Origin: Deltaproteobacteria bacterium
Lineage (GTDB): Bacteria; Myxococcota_A; Polyangia; Polyangiales; JADJMO01
NCBI GenBank assembly: GCA_025363655.1
Contig: JANYDK010000140.1
Coordinates: 42,760-106,759 of the forward strand
DNA: 64,000 bases
Direction: 5' to 3'
Shown: positions 34,177-42,617 of the stretch, piece after piece
Layout of the letters: the number at the start of each line of letters is the position of its first letter
How positions within the stretch are numbered: position 1 is the stretch's first letter
Position numbers and translations under genes: made by a program
Notes under the pieces: generated by a model
What the model saw: the letters and a program-made list of their open reading frames with translations, nothing else
Told to the model about the DNA's origin: nothing
The model's database searches: none

Positions 34177-35102
34177 CGCCGTCCACGCCGTCCACGCCGT
34201 CCACGCTCGATACTCCGCTCACCTATTCGCGCGTGATCCCTGCGCGCGATGGCTTCGCGCTCGCCGCGACCGTCGTCGAACCTCGTCTCGCCCACGGGGT
34301 CGTGGTCGTCGCTTCTGCGACTGCGGTGCCGCGCGCGTACTACGCGAAGTTCGCGGCGCGTCTCGCCGAGCACGGCATCGTCGTCGTCACCTTCGACTAT
34401 CGCGGCGTCGGAGGCTCGCGGCCGCGCTCGCTCGAAGGGTTCGAGGCGACGATGCACGAGTGGGGCACGCTCGATCTCGCCGGCGTGCTCGAGTTCGTCG
34501 AGAAGAGCTACTCCGCGCTTCCGGTCGCCGTCGTCGGGCACAGCATCGGTGGCTTGCTCCTCGGCCTTTCGGGGGCACACGCGCGCGTTCGCGGGCTCCT
34601 TGCCGTCGGTGCGCAGGTCGGCGAGTTTCGTCATTGGCCGACGCCGAGTCGCTATGGCATCGCCTTCTACTTCTTCGCGGTGCTCCCGATCCTCACCCAT
34701 GCTTTCGGATACGCGCCCGGGAAGCTCGCCGGCATCGGAGAAGATCTTCCACGCGGGGTCGCGCTCGAGTGGGCGCAATGGGGGCGCACGCGTGGGCACG
34801 CAGTCGGCGGCGTCGAAGGTCAGGCGCGCCGAGAAGAGCTCGCGCGCTTCCATGGACATGTCTGCCTCTATGGATTCACCGACGACATCTTCGCGCCGCG
34901 AGAGGCCTCGGCTCAGCTCCTCGAGCTCTACACGGGCGCTGCGAGCCGACGTCACGTTCATCTGCCGCCACGCGCGCTCTCCGTGCCGAAGGTGGGACAC
35001 TTTGGCTTCTTCCGCGAGCGCGTCGGTGGCGCGCTGTGGTCGGAGGCGATGGCATTCCTTCTCGACGCGCTCGGGGAACGGCGTGGCGCCGAAGCTGCGT
35101 GA
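34173..35102 (+). CDS. Alpha/beta hydrolase
   Basis: 309 residues. Nucleophile elbow GHSIGG (Ser124), oxyanion-side DYRGVGGS, and C-terminal DDIFAP (acid) with VGHFGFF (His) complete the catalytic triad of a serine hydrolase. N-terminal TPSTPSTPST comes from three copies of a 9-bp repeat (34176-34202). ATG at 34173 follows GGAGGAG and overlaps the thioesterase stop. Fits serine-hydrolase/esterase proteins of the YheT-like or lysophospholipase kind; substrate unknown. Confidence 0.82.
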   Translation: MTPSTPSTPSTLDTPLTYSRVIPARDGFALAATVVEPRLAHGVVVVASATAVPRAYYAKFAARLAEHGIVVVTFDYRGVGGSRPRSLEGFEATMHEWGTLDLAGVLEFVEKSYSALPVAVVGHSIGGLLLGLSGAHARVRGLLAVGAQVGEFRHWPTPSRYGIAFYFFAVLPILTHAFGYAPGKLAGIGEDLPRGVALEWAQWGRTRGHAVGGVEGQARREELARFHGHVCLYGFTDDIFAPREASAQLLELYTGAASRRHVHLPPRALSVPKVGHFGFFRERVGGALWSEAMAFLLDALGERRGAEAA

Positions 35103-35139
35103 CCTTGCGCGGGACCAGCGTCGGCCCTACATCGAGAGT

Positions 35140-35340
35140 GTGGACGAACCGACCTGCACCTGCGGTCACGATCGCTTCCACCCGAAGGCCGAGGCGAACC
35201 CCTCGTACGGTCCGTTCGGGTGGGCGCTCTTGATGCTGGGGGCGACGCCGGTTCCTCGTCACGTCGAATATCGCTGCCGGACGTGCGGTGCTTCGCTCGG
35301 CATCAGCCAAGACACGGAAGACATCCGTCGCGTCACCTGA
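35140..35340 (+). CDS. Small zinc-ribbon protein
   Basis: 66 residues beginning at GTG 35140. It has two Cys pairs, TCTCGHD near the N-terminus and YRCRTCGASLG near the C-terminus, which should bind one zinc. A hydrophobic stretch (FGWALLMLGATPVP) lies between. No strong ribosome site, so initiation may depend on the hydrolase gene ending 37 nt upstream. Function unknown. Confidence 0.6.
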   Translation: MDEPTCTCGHDRFHPKAEANPSYGPFGWALLMLGATPVPRHVEYRCRTCGASLGISQDTEDIRRVT

Positions 35341-35356
35341 AGCGCAACCTGACGCG

Positions 35357-36271
35357 TCAAGAGATCGAGAAGAGCGCGACGTCGGGCGGGGCGAAGAGAC
35401 GCACCGGAATTTCGACCCCGCCGAGGCCGCGCGAGACGAAGAGGTGTCCGCCTTCGATGGCGTGCATGCCGAAGGGATAGCGCTTGCCGTAGCGGCCATG
35501 CACGTAGAGTGGTCGCCTCGGCAGGGCCACTTGTCCGCCGTGCGTGTGACCGCAGACGAGGAGCGCGACGTCTCCTTCGAGGTGCGGCAATGCGTCGGGC
35601 GCGTGTGCGATGGCGATGCGCGTGGTGGCGTCACCGCAGGCTGCGATCGCACGAGGGCCATCGGGTGCGCCGGTCCAAGGCTCGTCGAGGCCGAGGATGG
35701 CGACGTCGTCGTGGGGAGCGGGGAGACGAATCGCGTCGTTGACGAGCACCGTGGCGCCGGCACGCGTGAGCGCGTCTTCGATGCGGCGATGATCGGTCCA
35801 GAGATCGTGATTGCCCAGCACCGCGACCTTGAAGCGCGCGGGGACATCTCGAACGCGGGCCTCGAGCTCCTTCGCGCGCGCGTCGGTGGCGGCGAGGAAG
35901 ACGTAGTCGCCTCCGAACGCGATGACGTCCGGCGCGAGCTTTTCGAGCTCGGCGAATGCTCGATCGAGGAGACGTCTCGGCGTCGTCGGACCGAGGTGGA
36001 GATCGGAGGCGAAGGCGAGTCGAAGCGGTGGCCTCCGCACTTCGCTCGGCGCGCGCAACGTCAGCTCGTGACGAATCACGCGTACCTCGGTGGTGCCGGG
36101 AATGCGTCCCCAGAGCCGACCGGGCCAGTCACCGACATAGAGGTGGGAGAGCGTGCGCTCGATGAACGCCTTGGTCTTTCCATAGAAGCGTCCGCGCGGA
36201 GAAAAGGCTGTTTCCGAGGCCGTCGCGGGCCGCGAAAAATAGTTGGTCACGTTCTCTTCCGACGCGGTCAC
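35357..36271 (-). CDS. Calcineurin-like metallophosphoesterase (YkuE/YaeI type)
   Basis: 304 residues with all metallophosphoesterase motifs in order: SDLHLG, GGDYV, GNHDLW, and the pair GHTHGGQ near the C-terminus after IAHAPDA. The N-terminal 80 residues contain an amphipathic region rather than a clear membrane helix. Family members hydrolyse UDP-2,3-diacylglucosamine or other membrane phosphodiesters; exact substrate unproven. Divergent from the ECF sigma gene. Confidence 0.87.
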   Translation of the reverse strand: MTASEENVTNYFSRPATASETAFSPRGRFYGKTKAFIERTLSHLYVGDWPGRLWGRIPGTTEVRVIRHELTLRAPSEVRRPPLRLAFASDLHLGPTTPRRLLDRAFAELEKLAPDVIAFGGDYVFLAATDARAKELEARVRDVPARFKVAVLGNHDLWTDHRRIEDALTRAGATVLVNDAIRLPAPHDDVAILGLDEPWTGAPDGPRAIAACGDATTRIAIAHAPDALPHLEGDVALLVCGHTHGGQVALPRRPLYVHGRYGKRYPFGMHAIEGGHLFVSRGLGGVEIPVRLFAPPDVALFSIS

Positions 36272-36390
36272 ATGCTCTCCTGGGCACCCGTCATAGACAA
36301 CGTCGATCTACGCGTATTTCGTCCGGAAATCCTGCCTCGCCGTCAGATCGCCGGTCACGTCCGAGCGTCTCACCGGCACGTGGAGGACAG

Positions 36391-37062
36391 ATGACGATTT
36401 TGACGCTGGCCGTCTCGCGCAAGCAGACGGTGGACGATGACGAGCATGACGACACGACGAGCCCGGAGGGCGCTGCACCTCGCAGTCTCTCTCGTACCGG
36501 TGCTGCCGGCGGAAGGCTGATCGTGAAGGGCGGGGACGAAGAGGAGATCCAGGCGCGCCTCGACGCGCGTGACGCACGCGGGGCCATCGCCGCTTGTGCG
36601 CGCGCGTACGGCGTCTCGATCGGCCGTCTCTGTTACGCGATGTTGGGCGTGCAGTCGGAGGCCGAGGAGGCGACGCAAGAGACGCTCTTGGCGGCCTACG
36701 ACGGCGTGGCTTCGTTTCGTGGCGAAGGGGCGGTGCGTGCCTGGCTCTACGGCATCGCGCGGCGCATCTGCGCAAGGCGGCTCGAGGTGCGCACGCGGCA
36801 AGATCGGCGCAGCAAGCTGCTCGCCGAGAACGATCAAGACGCGCCCGCCGCCGACACGATGGTCGACGCCGCTCGCCGAGGTGCCGCGGTTCGTGTGGCG
36901 CTCGCCGAGCTGCGACCGACCGAACGCGAGGCGGTGCTGCTTCGCTTCGAATCCGATCTCTCGTTCAAAGAGGTCGCCGACGCCTGTGGAATCGACGAAG
37001 CGGCCGCGCGCAAACGCGTCAGCCGCGCGCTCGCGAAATTGCGTGAGCGCCTCGCCGAGTGA
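36391..37062 (+). CDS. ECF RNA polymerase sigma factor partnered with a giant anti-sigma protein
   Basis: 223 residues. Acidic N-terminal extension of about 50 residues, then region 2 (YGVSIGRLCYAMLGVQSEAEEATQETLLAAYDGVASFRGEGAVRAWLYGIARRICARRL) and region 4 (LRPTEREAVLLRFESDLSFKEVADACGIDEAAARKRVSRALAKLRERL), a complete ECF sigma. ATG at 36391 follows GGAGG at 4 nt. The gene for a zinc-finger anti-sigma domain fused to FecR-VIT-vWA follows after 63 nt on the same strand, so the pair should form one regulatory unit. Confidence 0.9.
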   Translation: MTILTLAVSRKQTVDDDEHDDTTSPEGAAPRSLSRTGAAGGRLIVKGGDEEEIQARLDARDARGAIAACARAYGVSIGRLCYAMLGVQSEAEEATQETLLAAYDGVASFRGEGAVRAWLYGIARRICARRLEVRTRQDRRSKLLAENDQDAPAADTMVDAARRGAAVRVALAELRPTEREAVLLRFESDLSFKEVADACGIDEAAARKRVSRALAKLRERLAE

Positions 37063-37125
37063 CCGAGCGGCCCCCTGTGGCGCCGCCCCGAGATTTTCCT
37101 CGAAGAGAAGAGAAAGAAGACGAAC

Positions 37126-40100
37126 ATGACGGACTCGAAGAAGAAGAGCTGCGAGGATCTCCTCGACCACCTCGCCGAAGGGATCGACGGAGAGGTCCCG
37201 CCCGACCTACGCGCGCACGTCGCCGAGTGCGATGCTTGCCGCGATTTGATGCACGATGCTGCCGCGGTCGCCGAGCGCATCCGTGACGCCGGCGAGGGCT
37301 ACGTCGCTCCCATCGACATGGAAGAGCGCGTGCTCGGGGCGATCGACGCGAAGAAGACCGCGACCAAGTCCGACGTCGCCGCGAAGACCGAAGAGATGCC
37401 TTCGATCGGCGGGACCAAGGCCGCGGGCGGCGTTCGAGAGGATGCTGCACAGGCTCGTGATCCGCGCATCGCGACGGTCGGTCAGCGCATGTGGCGCGCG
37501 CGTCGCAGCGTCGGCGCAGGGCTCGCGCTCGCGGCCGCGGTGACGATTGGGGTCATCGCCCTCCGTCCGAAGAACGGCCCAGCGCCGCAAGCGAAGGCGC
37601 CGGCGCAAGCGCCGTGGAAGGGCACCGTCGCGGTGGTGGTGGGCAACGGCAACGGGCTCACGATCGTCGACGATCAAGGCAAGGTCACGCCGCTGAAGAA
37701 GGGCGACACCGTCGTCGCAGGGGCCCACGTGCGCACCGACGTGCGGACGCGCGCGCGCATCGAGCTCGACGACGGCAGCGCGCTGGTGCTCGATCGCGGC
37801 GCCGACCTCGCGCTCGACAAGACCGAGAATCGCACCGCCAAGCTCGCCTCGGGTTCGCTCGTCGTCGAGGTGAGCCCCAAGGAAGGTGGCGGCGCCAAGG
37901 TCGCGTTCCCCGGCGGTAGCGTCTCCTCCGAGGGCGCGAAAATCGCCCTCTCGTCGCAAGACGGCAGTGGCAAGCCGATGACCTCGCTCGCGGTGGCGAA
38001 GGGCGTTGCGTCGGTCACCGACGACGGCGGTCACACCGGCGCGGCTGCATCGGGCGAAGGCGGCACCATCGGTGGTGGACCGCTCTCCCTCGGCACGACC
38101 TCGGGCCTCGGAGCGGCGTTCGCCTGGTCGGAGCTCGGTGAGGTCGACCTCGGGGAAAACGCAGAGGTTCCGGGCCTCGGCGAGCTGCGCGCGCGTCTGC
38201 CTGGCGCGAAGAACGACGGCGACAAGCCGCTCAAGCTCGCGAAGCAATCGGTCAAGGTGCGCATCGCCGGTGAGATCGCGCGCACCGAAATCGAAGAGAC
38301 CTTCGCGAGCGACGACCCCAAGGTGCTCGAAGGCATCTTCCGCTTCCCGCTCCCGCCCGACGCAGAGATCGAGCGACTGGCGCTCGACGTCGACGGCAAG
38401 ATGATGGAGGGCTCCTTCGTCGAGAAGGAGAAGGGTAAGAAAATCTGGACGGGCGTCACCTACAACGCCCAGCCGAACCCGATCAAACCGCAGCCGCGTG
38501 AAGAGTGGATCTGGGTGCCTGGCCCTTGGTCGGATCCGGCGCTCCTCGAGTGGAACGCGGGTGGACGGATGGAGCTGAAGATCTATCCGATTCCGGCGAA
38601 GGGCTCGCGTCGCGTGATCCTCGCCTACACGCAGCACGTGGCGCCCTCGGCGGGCGTGCGTCGTTACGTGTATCCGCTCCCGCGATTCGCGCAGGGCGCT
38701 TCTCCCGTCACCGTCGACGACTTCTCGCTCGACGTGCAGGTGATGGGACAAGACCTCGCCCGCGGCGTGAAGATGAAGGGTTACGAGATCAACCAGGCGA
38801 CCGAAGGCGGCGCGGTCAAGGGCACCTTCGCCAAGACGGCGTTCGTTCCCACCGGTGACGTCGTCGTCGAGTACGCCAAGGCGGGGGAGGGCGCGACCGC
38901 GACCACCTACGCGTATCAAGTCGCCAGCGGCGGAGCCTCGTACGTCGCCCTTTCGCTCCATCCGGCGCTCCCGCGGATGCCCGACGGCAGCGCACGCACG
39001 CAAGTCATCGTCGTCGACACCAGCCGCTCGATGATCGGCGAGCGCTTCACCCGCGCCACCGCGGTGGCCGCGCGCGTCGTCGAAGAGATGGATCCTCGCG
39101 ATCGTTTCACCGTCCTCGCCTGCGACGTCTCTTGTGTTCCCTTGGCGGTCACCACGAAATCGCCTGGAAAAAAGGCTGCGGACGAGGTTCGTACGTTCCT
39201 CGGAAAGATCACCCCCGACGGCGCTGCCGACTTGGTCTCGATGATGAAGACGGCGGCCGGGTTCGCCAAAAATGATCCGAGCGACAAGTTGGCGCGCAAG
39301 CTGCGCGTCGTCTACGTCGGCGACGGCACCGGCTCGATCGGCGCGCGCACGCCGGCGACGTTGGAGGCTGGCATCAAGGCAGCACTGCCGGCAGAGTCGT
39401 CGGTCACCGCGGTCTCGGTCGGTCTCGACGTCGACATGAGCTCGCTTGAGGCCATCGCCCGCGGCGGTGGTGGCGTCGTCGTCCCCTACGTCTCCGGCGA
39501 GAAGCTCGGCTCGGTGGCGCTCGACGTCCTCGAAGCCACCTACGGAGTCTCGCTCCGCGACGCCGAGCTCCAGCTTCCTCCGGGGTTGGAAGACATCGCC
39601 CCGGCGCGGCTCGGCGCTCTTCGTGCGGGTGACGAGACGTTGGTCGTGGCGCGCATGTCGGGCAAAGAAGTGACCGGCGAGGCGACGCTCAAGGGCACGG
39701 TCGCGGGTCAGCCGTGGTCGACGAAGATTCCCATCTCGGTGCGCAGCAGCACCGACGACGGCAACGCCTTCGTGCCGCGGCTCTATGCAGCGAAGATGGT
39801 GCACGACCTCGAGTCGCGCCCGATCGGCGACGCCGAGAAGCAGAAAATCATCGACCTCTCCAAGGGCTTCGCGGTGCCGAGCCGGTTCACCTCGCTCATC
39901 GTGCTCGAGAGCGAGGCGATGTCGAAGGCCTTCGGTGTCGAGCAGCAGCAGCACGTCGCGCTCTGGACCGGCGACAAAACCGCCGTCGGGACGAGCACGG
40001 GAGCTCCCACCACGGCCGATCCGTCGGCCCTCGACGACACGGCCTCGCTCGATCACCTCGAGAAATCGACGCTCGGATCGGGCGGCGGCGACGGCCTCGG

Positions 40101-41289
40101 CGGTCTCGGGACGAAGGGCAAAGGCATCGCGACGGAGTCGGGCGGCTACTACGACGCCCCGATGGGCGCCGGCGGCTCGGCGGGCCCGAAGCCGGCGGCC
40201 ACGACGACCGCAGCAGCGCCTCCGCCGGTGGCAGCGCCGAAGATGGATGCGATGCCAGTCGGCGAGGACAAGGCGGCGAAGAAGGCTCCGACGACGGCCG
40301 CCAAGCCGATGCCTGGTGGGGGTGGTGGCACCTGGATGCGTCGTGAGTGGTATCGCACCGTCACGTTCGCGGGAGACGGCATCCCGCCGATCGATCTGGA
40401 GACGAAGATCACGACCGCGAAGGCGGCGGTGGTCGGCGCTCCTGACTCGCGCGACAAGCTCGCCGATCTCTTCGGTCTCCTCTCGCGTCGTGACGACCTG
40501 AGCGAGGCCGATCAGGTGATGGGCAAGTGGATTGGTCGCGATCCGCTCGACTCGAAGGCGCTCCTCTTGCGCAGCGATCTTGCGGCGCGCAAGGGCGATC
40601 GGCTCGCGGCGCTCCGCATCGAAACCGGCGCGATCGACGTCCGTGAAGGCGACGTCTTCATCGCCGACGCGCTCGCCAACGTGGCGCTGCGTGCCGGTGA
40701 CGCCAAGCTCGCCTGCTCGCTGCGTGCGGTGCACGCCGAGCTCAGGCCGGGAGACGTCGATCCGGTGGCGCGCCGCGTGGCCTGCCTCCGTCTCGGCAGC
40801 GACGAGGCGACGGCGACCGCGCTGCTCGGCTCGCTCGATCCGAAGGTGAAAACTGCGGTGGAAGCGCGGCTGCCCGCGGTTGCTGCCGAGGTGATGCCGC
40901 CGGCCGCGGGGGACATGACCCTCGATGCCACCTGGAGCAGCGGTTCGCCGATCGACATCGACCTCGCGATCATCGATCCGAAGGGCGTGCGGCTCTCCTG
41001 GATGTCGACCAACGCTGCCATTCGCGCTGCCGACGTCACCAGCACCACGCACGAGACCCTCGCGCTCCCCTGGGCTTCGGGCGGTACCTACAGCGTGGAG
41101 ATCACCAGGCCGAGCCTCGAGGGCAACGCTTCGCCGGTCACTGGCACGGTCAATGTCCACATCATGGGCCAGGCGCGCGCCTTCCCCTTCACCCTCACCG
41201 GCGCTCGCACGGTGATCGGCAAGGTGAACATCAACTGGGCGTCGCGAATGGTCTCGGTCGGCGGCGGCGGAATGGGCTGGGATCAGTAG
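37126..41289 (+). CDS. Giant anti-sigma factor fused to FecR-VIT-vWA extracytoplasmic domains
   Basis: 1,387 residues. The N-terminus carries a zinc-finger anti-sigma (ZAS) motif: His31-x3-Cys35-x2-Cys38 in AHVAECDACRD, plus Cys9. A cytoplasmic linker reaches one membrane helix (about 126-147). Outside follow a FecR-like domain (about 165-290), VIT domain (about 375-450; IARTEIEETFASDDPKVLEG), vWA domain (about 625-800) with DTSRS at 631-635, a Gly/Ala/Pro-rich linker (about 980-1065), TPR-like helices and a C-terminal beta-sandwich. The MIDAS Thr position of the paralogue is Ala701 here. Combines the sigma-binding part with a large sensor; predicted to transmit an extracytoplasmic signal to the ECF sigma. 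Architecture uncommon in my knowledge. Confidence 0.85.
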   Translation: MTDSKKKSCEDLLDHLAEGIDGEVPPDLRAHVAECDACRDLMHDAAAVAERIRDAGEGYVAPIDMEERVLGAIDAKKTATKSDVAAKTEEMPSIGGTKAAGGVREDAAQARDPRIATVGQRMWRARRSVGAGLALAAAVTIGVIALRPKNGPAPQAKAPAQAPWKGTVAVVVGNGNGLTIVDDQGKVTPLKKGDTVVAGAHVRTDVRTRARIELDDGSALVLDRGADLALDKTENRTAKLASGSLVVEVSPKEGGGAKVAFPGGSVSSEGAKIALSSQDGSGKPMTSLAVAKGVASVTDDGGHTGAAASGEGGTIGGGPLSLGTTSGLGAAFAWSELGEVDLGENAEVPGLGELRARLPGAKNDGDKPLKLAKQSVKVRIAGEIARTEIEETFASDDPKVLEGIFRFPLPPDAEIERLALDVDGKMMEGSFVEKEKGKKIWTGVTYNAQPNPIKPQPREEWIWVPGPWSDPALLEWNAGGRMELKIYPIPAKGSRRVILAYTQHVAPSAGVRRYVYPLPRFAQGASPVTVDDFSLDVQVMGQDLARGVKMKGYEINQATEGGAVKGTFAKTAFVPTGDVVVEYAKAGEGATATTYAYQVASGGASYVALSLHPALPRMPDGSARTQVIVVDTSRSMIGERFTRATAVAARVVEEMDPRDRFTVLACDVSCVPLAVTTKSPGKKAADEVRTFLGKITPDGAADLVSMMKTAAGFAKNDPSDKLARKLRVVYVGDGTGSIGARTPATLEAGIKAALPAESSVTAVSVGLDVDMSSLEAIARGGGGVVVPYVSGEKLGSVALDVLEATYGVSLRDAELQLPPGLEDIAPARLGALRAGDETLVVARMSGKEVTGEATLKGTVAGQPWSTKIPISVRSSTDDGNAFVPRLYAAKMVHDLESRPIGDAEKQKIIDLSKGFAVPSRFTSLIVLESEAMSKAFGVEQQQHVALWTGDKTAVGTSTGAPTTADPSALDDTASLDHLEKSTLGSGGGDGLGGLGTKGKGIATESGGYYDAPMGAGGSAGPKPAATTTAAAPPPVAAPKMDAMPVGEDKAAKKAPTTAAKPMPGGGGGTWMRREWYRTVTFAGDGIPPIDLETKITTAKAAVVGAPDSRDKLADLFGLLSRRDDLSEADQVMGKWIGRDPLDSKALLLRSDLAARKGDRLAALRIETGAIDVREGDVFIADALANVALRAGDAKLACSLRAVHAELRPGDVDPVARRVACLRLGSDEATATALLGSLDPKVKTAVEARLPAVAAEVMPPAAGDMTLDATWSSGSPIDIDLAIIDPKGVRLSWMSTNAAIRAADVTSTTHETLALPWASGGTYSVEITRPSLEGNASPVTGTVNVHIMGQARAFPFTLTGARTVIGKVNINWASRMVSVGGGGMGWDQ

Positions 41290-41306
41290 TCGAAATGAGA
41301 GTGACG

Positions 41307-41332
41307 GTGCTCGTCGTCACGGCGACGAGCAC
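41307..41332 (+). terminator. First hairpin of a tandem terminator
   Basis: A perfect 10-bp stem (41307-41316 / 41323-41332) with a 6-nt loop lies 18 nt after the giant anti-sigma stop. No U-run of its own; it probably works with the second hairpin just downstream. Confidence 0.55.
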
Positions 41333-41336
41333 ATGG

Positions 41337-41374
41337 AGCGCACGGGGAGACCTCGGTCACCCGTGCGCTTTTTT
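41337..41374 (+). terminator. Intrinsic terminator embedded in the 3' end of the globin gene
   Basis: AGCGCACGGG (41337-41346) pairs with CCCGTGCGCT (41360-41369), followed by six T. The 3' arm and U-run are antisense to the last codons of the minus-strand globin, whose stop codon (41357-41359) lies in the loop. Confidence 0.85.
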
Positions 41375-41806
41375 CATGGCGGCCGTGAGCATGTCCCACG
41401 CGCCACGCCAGGCGCGCTCGACGTCGTGGGTGAAGTCGGCGCCGGCGACGTGGGCGATGGTCTCGAGGAAGGCGACGCCGAAGTCGTGATAGTTGGCGTC
41501 GGTGAGCTGGAAGCGCCGGTGCTTCGCTCCGAGCTGGGCCATCTCTTGATCGATCCAGGGCGAGTCGTCGATGCGATCCATGATCGCGACCAGCATCATC
41601 GCGAACATCTTCTCCTGATGTGCGCGCACCGCGGGCGTCGCGGAGAAAAACGACTGGAGCTCGGGGTGCTTGGCGAAGAGCTTCTCGTAGAAGAGCCGCG
41701 CGAGATGGTGCTCTCGCTCGAGGACCTTCTTGTAGCTGTCACGGACGAGGGCGGCGTCGAAGCTCGAGTTGAATGGGGTCACGCGCCGCATGGGAGCAGC
41801 GCGCAT
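41357..41806 (-). CDS. Single-domain bacterial globin
   Basis: 149 residues. Globin helices are recognisable: LARLFYEKLFAKHPELQSFF (B-D region), distal Gln in HQEKM, and proximal His96 in GAKHRRFQL, followed by the G-H helices. It resembles the haem domain of flavohaemoglobins and VHb, without the reductase part. Likely binds O2 or NO. ATG at 41806; a second ATG at 41791 is possible, neither has a clear ribosome site. Its C-terminal codons overlap an opposing terminator. Confidence 0.88.
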   Translation of the reverse strand: MRAAPMRRVTPFNSSFDAALVRDSYKKVLEREHHLARLFYEKLFAKHPELQSFFSATPAVRAHQEKMFAMMLVAIMDRIDDSPWIDQEMAQLGAKHRRFQLTDANYHDFGVAFLETIAHVAGADFTHDVERAWRGAWDMLTAAMKKAHG

Positions 41807-41902
41807 GCCAGCGTCGATTTGCGTGGATCAACGCGAAATTCAGGTGGTCGGCATCGCTCGGCGCAAATTCCGCGAAGCAGGTGCGCAGAACTCGCGCGTA
41901 CT

Positions 41903-42451
41903 TCAGACGGCGTGCAGAAGAGCGTCGGGGACGCGCCGCTCGTACTCGAGGAGCTCTCCGAGGAGCGGGTGCTCGCTGCTTCCGCAGACTTTCATCTCGA
42001 GCTTCTCGAGGACCCGACGAGACGCCGAGTGCCACGGAGGCGTGGTCGCGCGGACGATGCGCACGCCCGGTTGTACGAGCGCCCAATCGAGGCAGGCGCG
42101 CGTTCCTTCCGAGGCGTAGCCGCGTTGCTGCGAGCCCGACTCGACACCGTAGGCGAGCTCGATGATGCCCTCTTGATCGGGCGCGCCATGGAAGACGACG
42201 CTGCCGACCACGCGTCGACCTTCGCGGGTGATCATCACGCGATCTCCCCAGAGGCGCACGTTGGGATTGGCGCGGATGCGCTCGAGTGATGCAGAGAAGG
42301 CTTGCTCGACGAGCGCACTTCCGGGCCACGCGTCGGGAAGTCGCGCATCGGCGGCGGCCTCGGCGTCGGCGCGCCTTCCTTCCATCATCGCCTCGACCAT
42401 CGCGACCGAGATCGGTCGCAGCTCGAGGCGGGGCGTGTAGAGCGTGCACAT
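41903..42451 (-). CDS. GNAT acetyltransferase (RimJ/RimL-like)
   Basis: 182 residues. LYTPRLELRPI start, VVGSVVFHGAPD, EGIIELAYGVESGSQQRGYASEGTRACLDWAL (acetyl-CoA-binding Q/RxxGxG/A type motif QQRGYA) and ATTPPWHSASRRVLEKLEMKVCG are typical of RimJ/RimL-type acetyltransferases acting on ribosomal or small-molecule amines. ATG at 42451 was chosen over GTG 42460. A perfect 9-bp inverted repeat ends 1 nt before the ATG. Confidence 0.87.
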   Translation of the reverse strand: MCTLYTPRLELRPISVAMVEAMMEGRRADAEAAADARLPDAWPGSALVEQAFSASLERIRANPNVRLWGDRVMITREGRRVVGSVVFHGAPDQEGIIELAYGVESGSQQRGYASEGTRACLDWALVQPGVRIVRATTPPWHSASRRVLEKLEMKVCGSSEHPLLGELLEYERRVPDALLHAV

Positions 42452-42452
42452 G

Positions 42453-42475
42453 GAGTCCACCTGAATGGTGGACTC
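42453..42475. promoter_or_regulatory. Inverted repeat at the GNAT start site
   Basis: Perfect 9-bp arms (42453-42461 / 42467-42475) flank a 5-nt centre immediately upstream of the GNAT ATG on the minus strand. The arm next to the ATG contains the only purine-rich (GGTGGA) ribosome-site-like sequence, so an RNA hairpin would mask it; as DNA it could be an operator. Confidence 0.5.
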
Positions 42476-42617
42476 GTTTTCGGGAACGGGAAAGTGCGCG
42501 ACGCGTCATCTCGTCGACGCGTTGCGCGATCGTCACGCCAATCGTAAGACGCGCGTCACTCGTCATGCACCATGTCACGCACTACGTCATGCACCAGTTC
42601 AGACTCGCGGAGGACTC

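Noticed and set aside
36325..36344. ECF promoter candidate GGAAA...CGTC before the second sigma gene
   Set aside because: The spacing is 11 nt instead of about 15-17, so it is not a credible promoter.
37207..41160. Long minus-strand open frame of 1,317 codons
   Set aside because: It is antisense to the FecR-VIT-vWA anti-sigma gene, has Arg/Asp/His-rich composition with no domains, and arises from the GC-biased third positions of the real gene.
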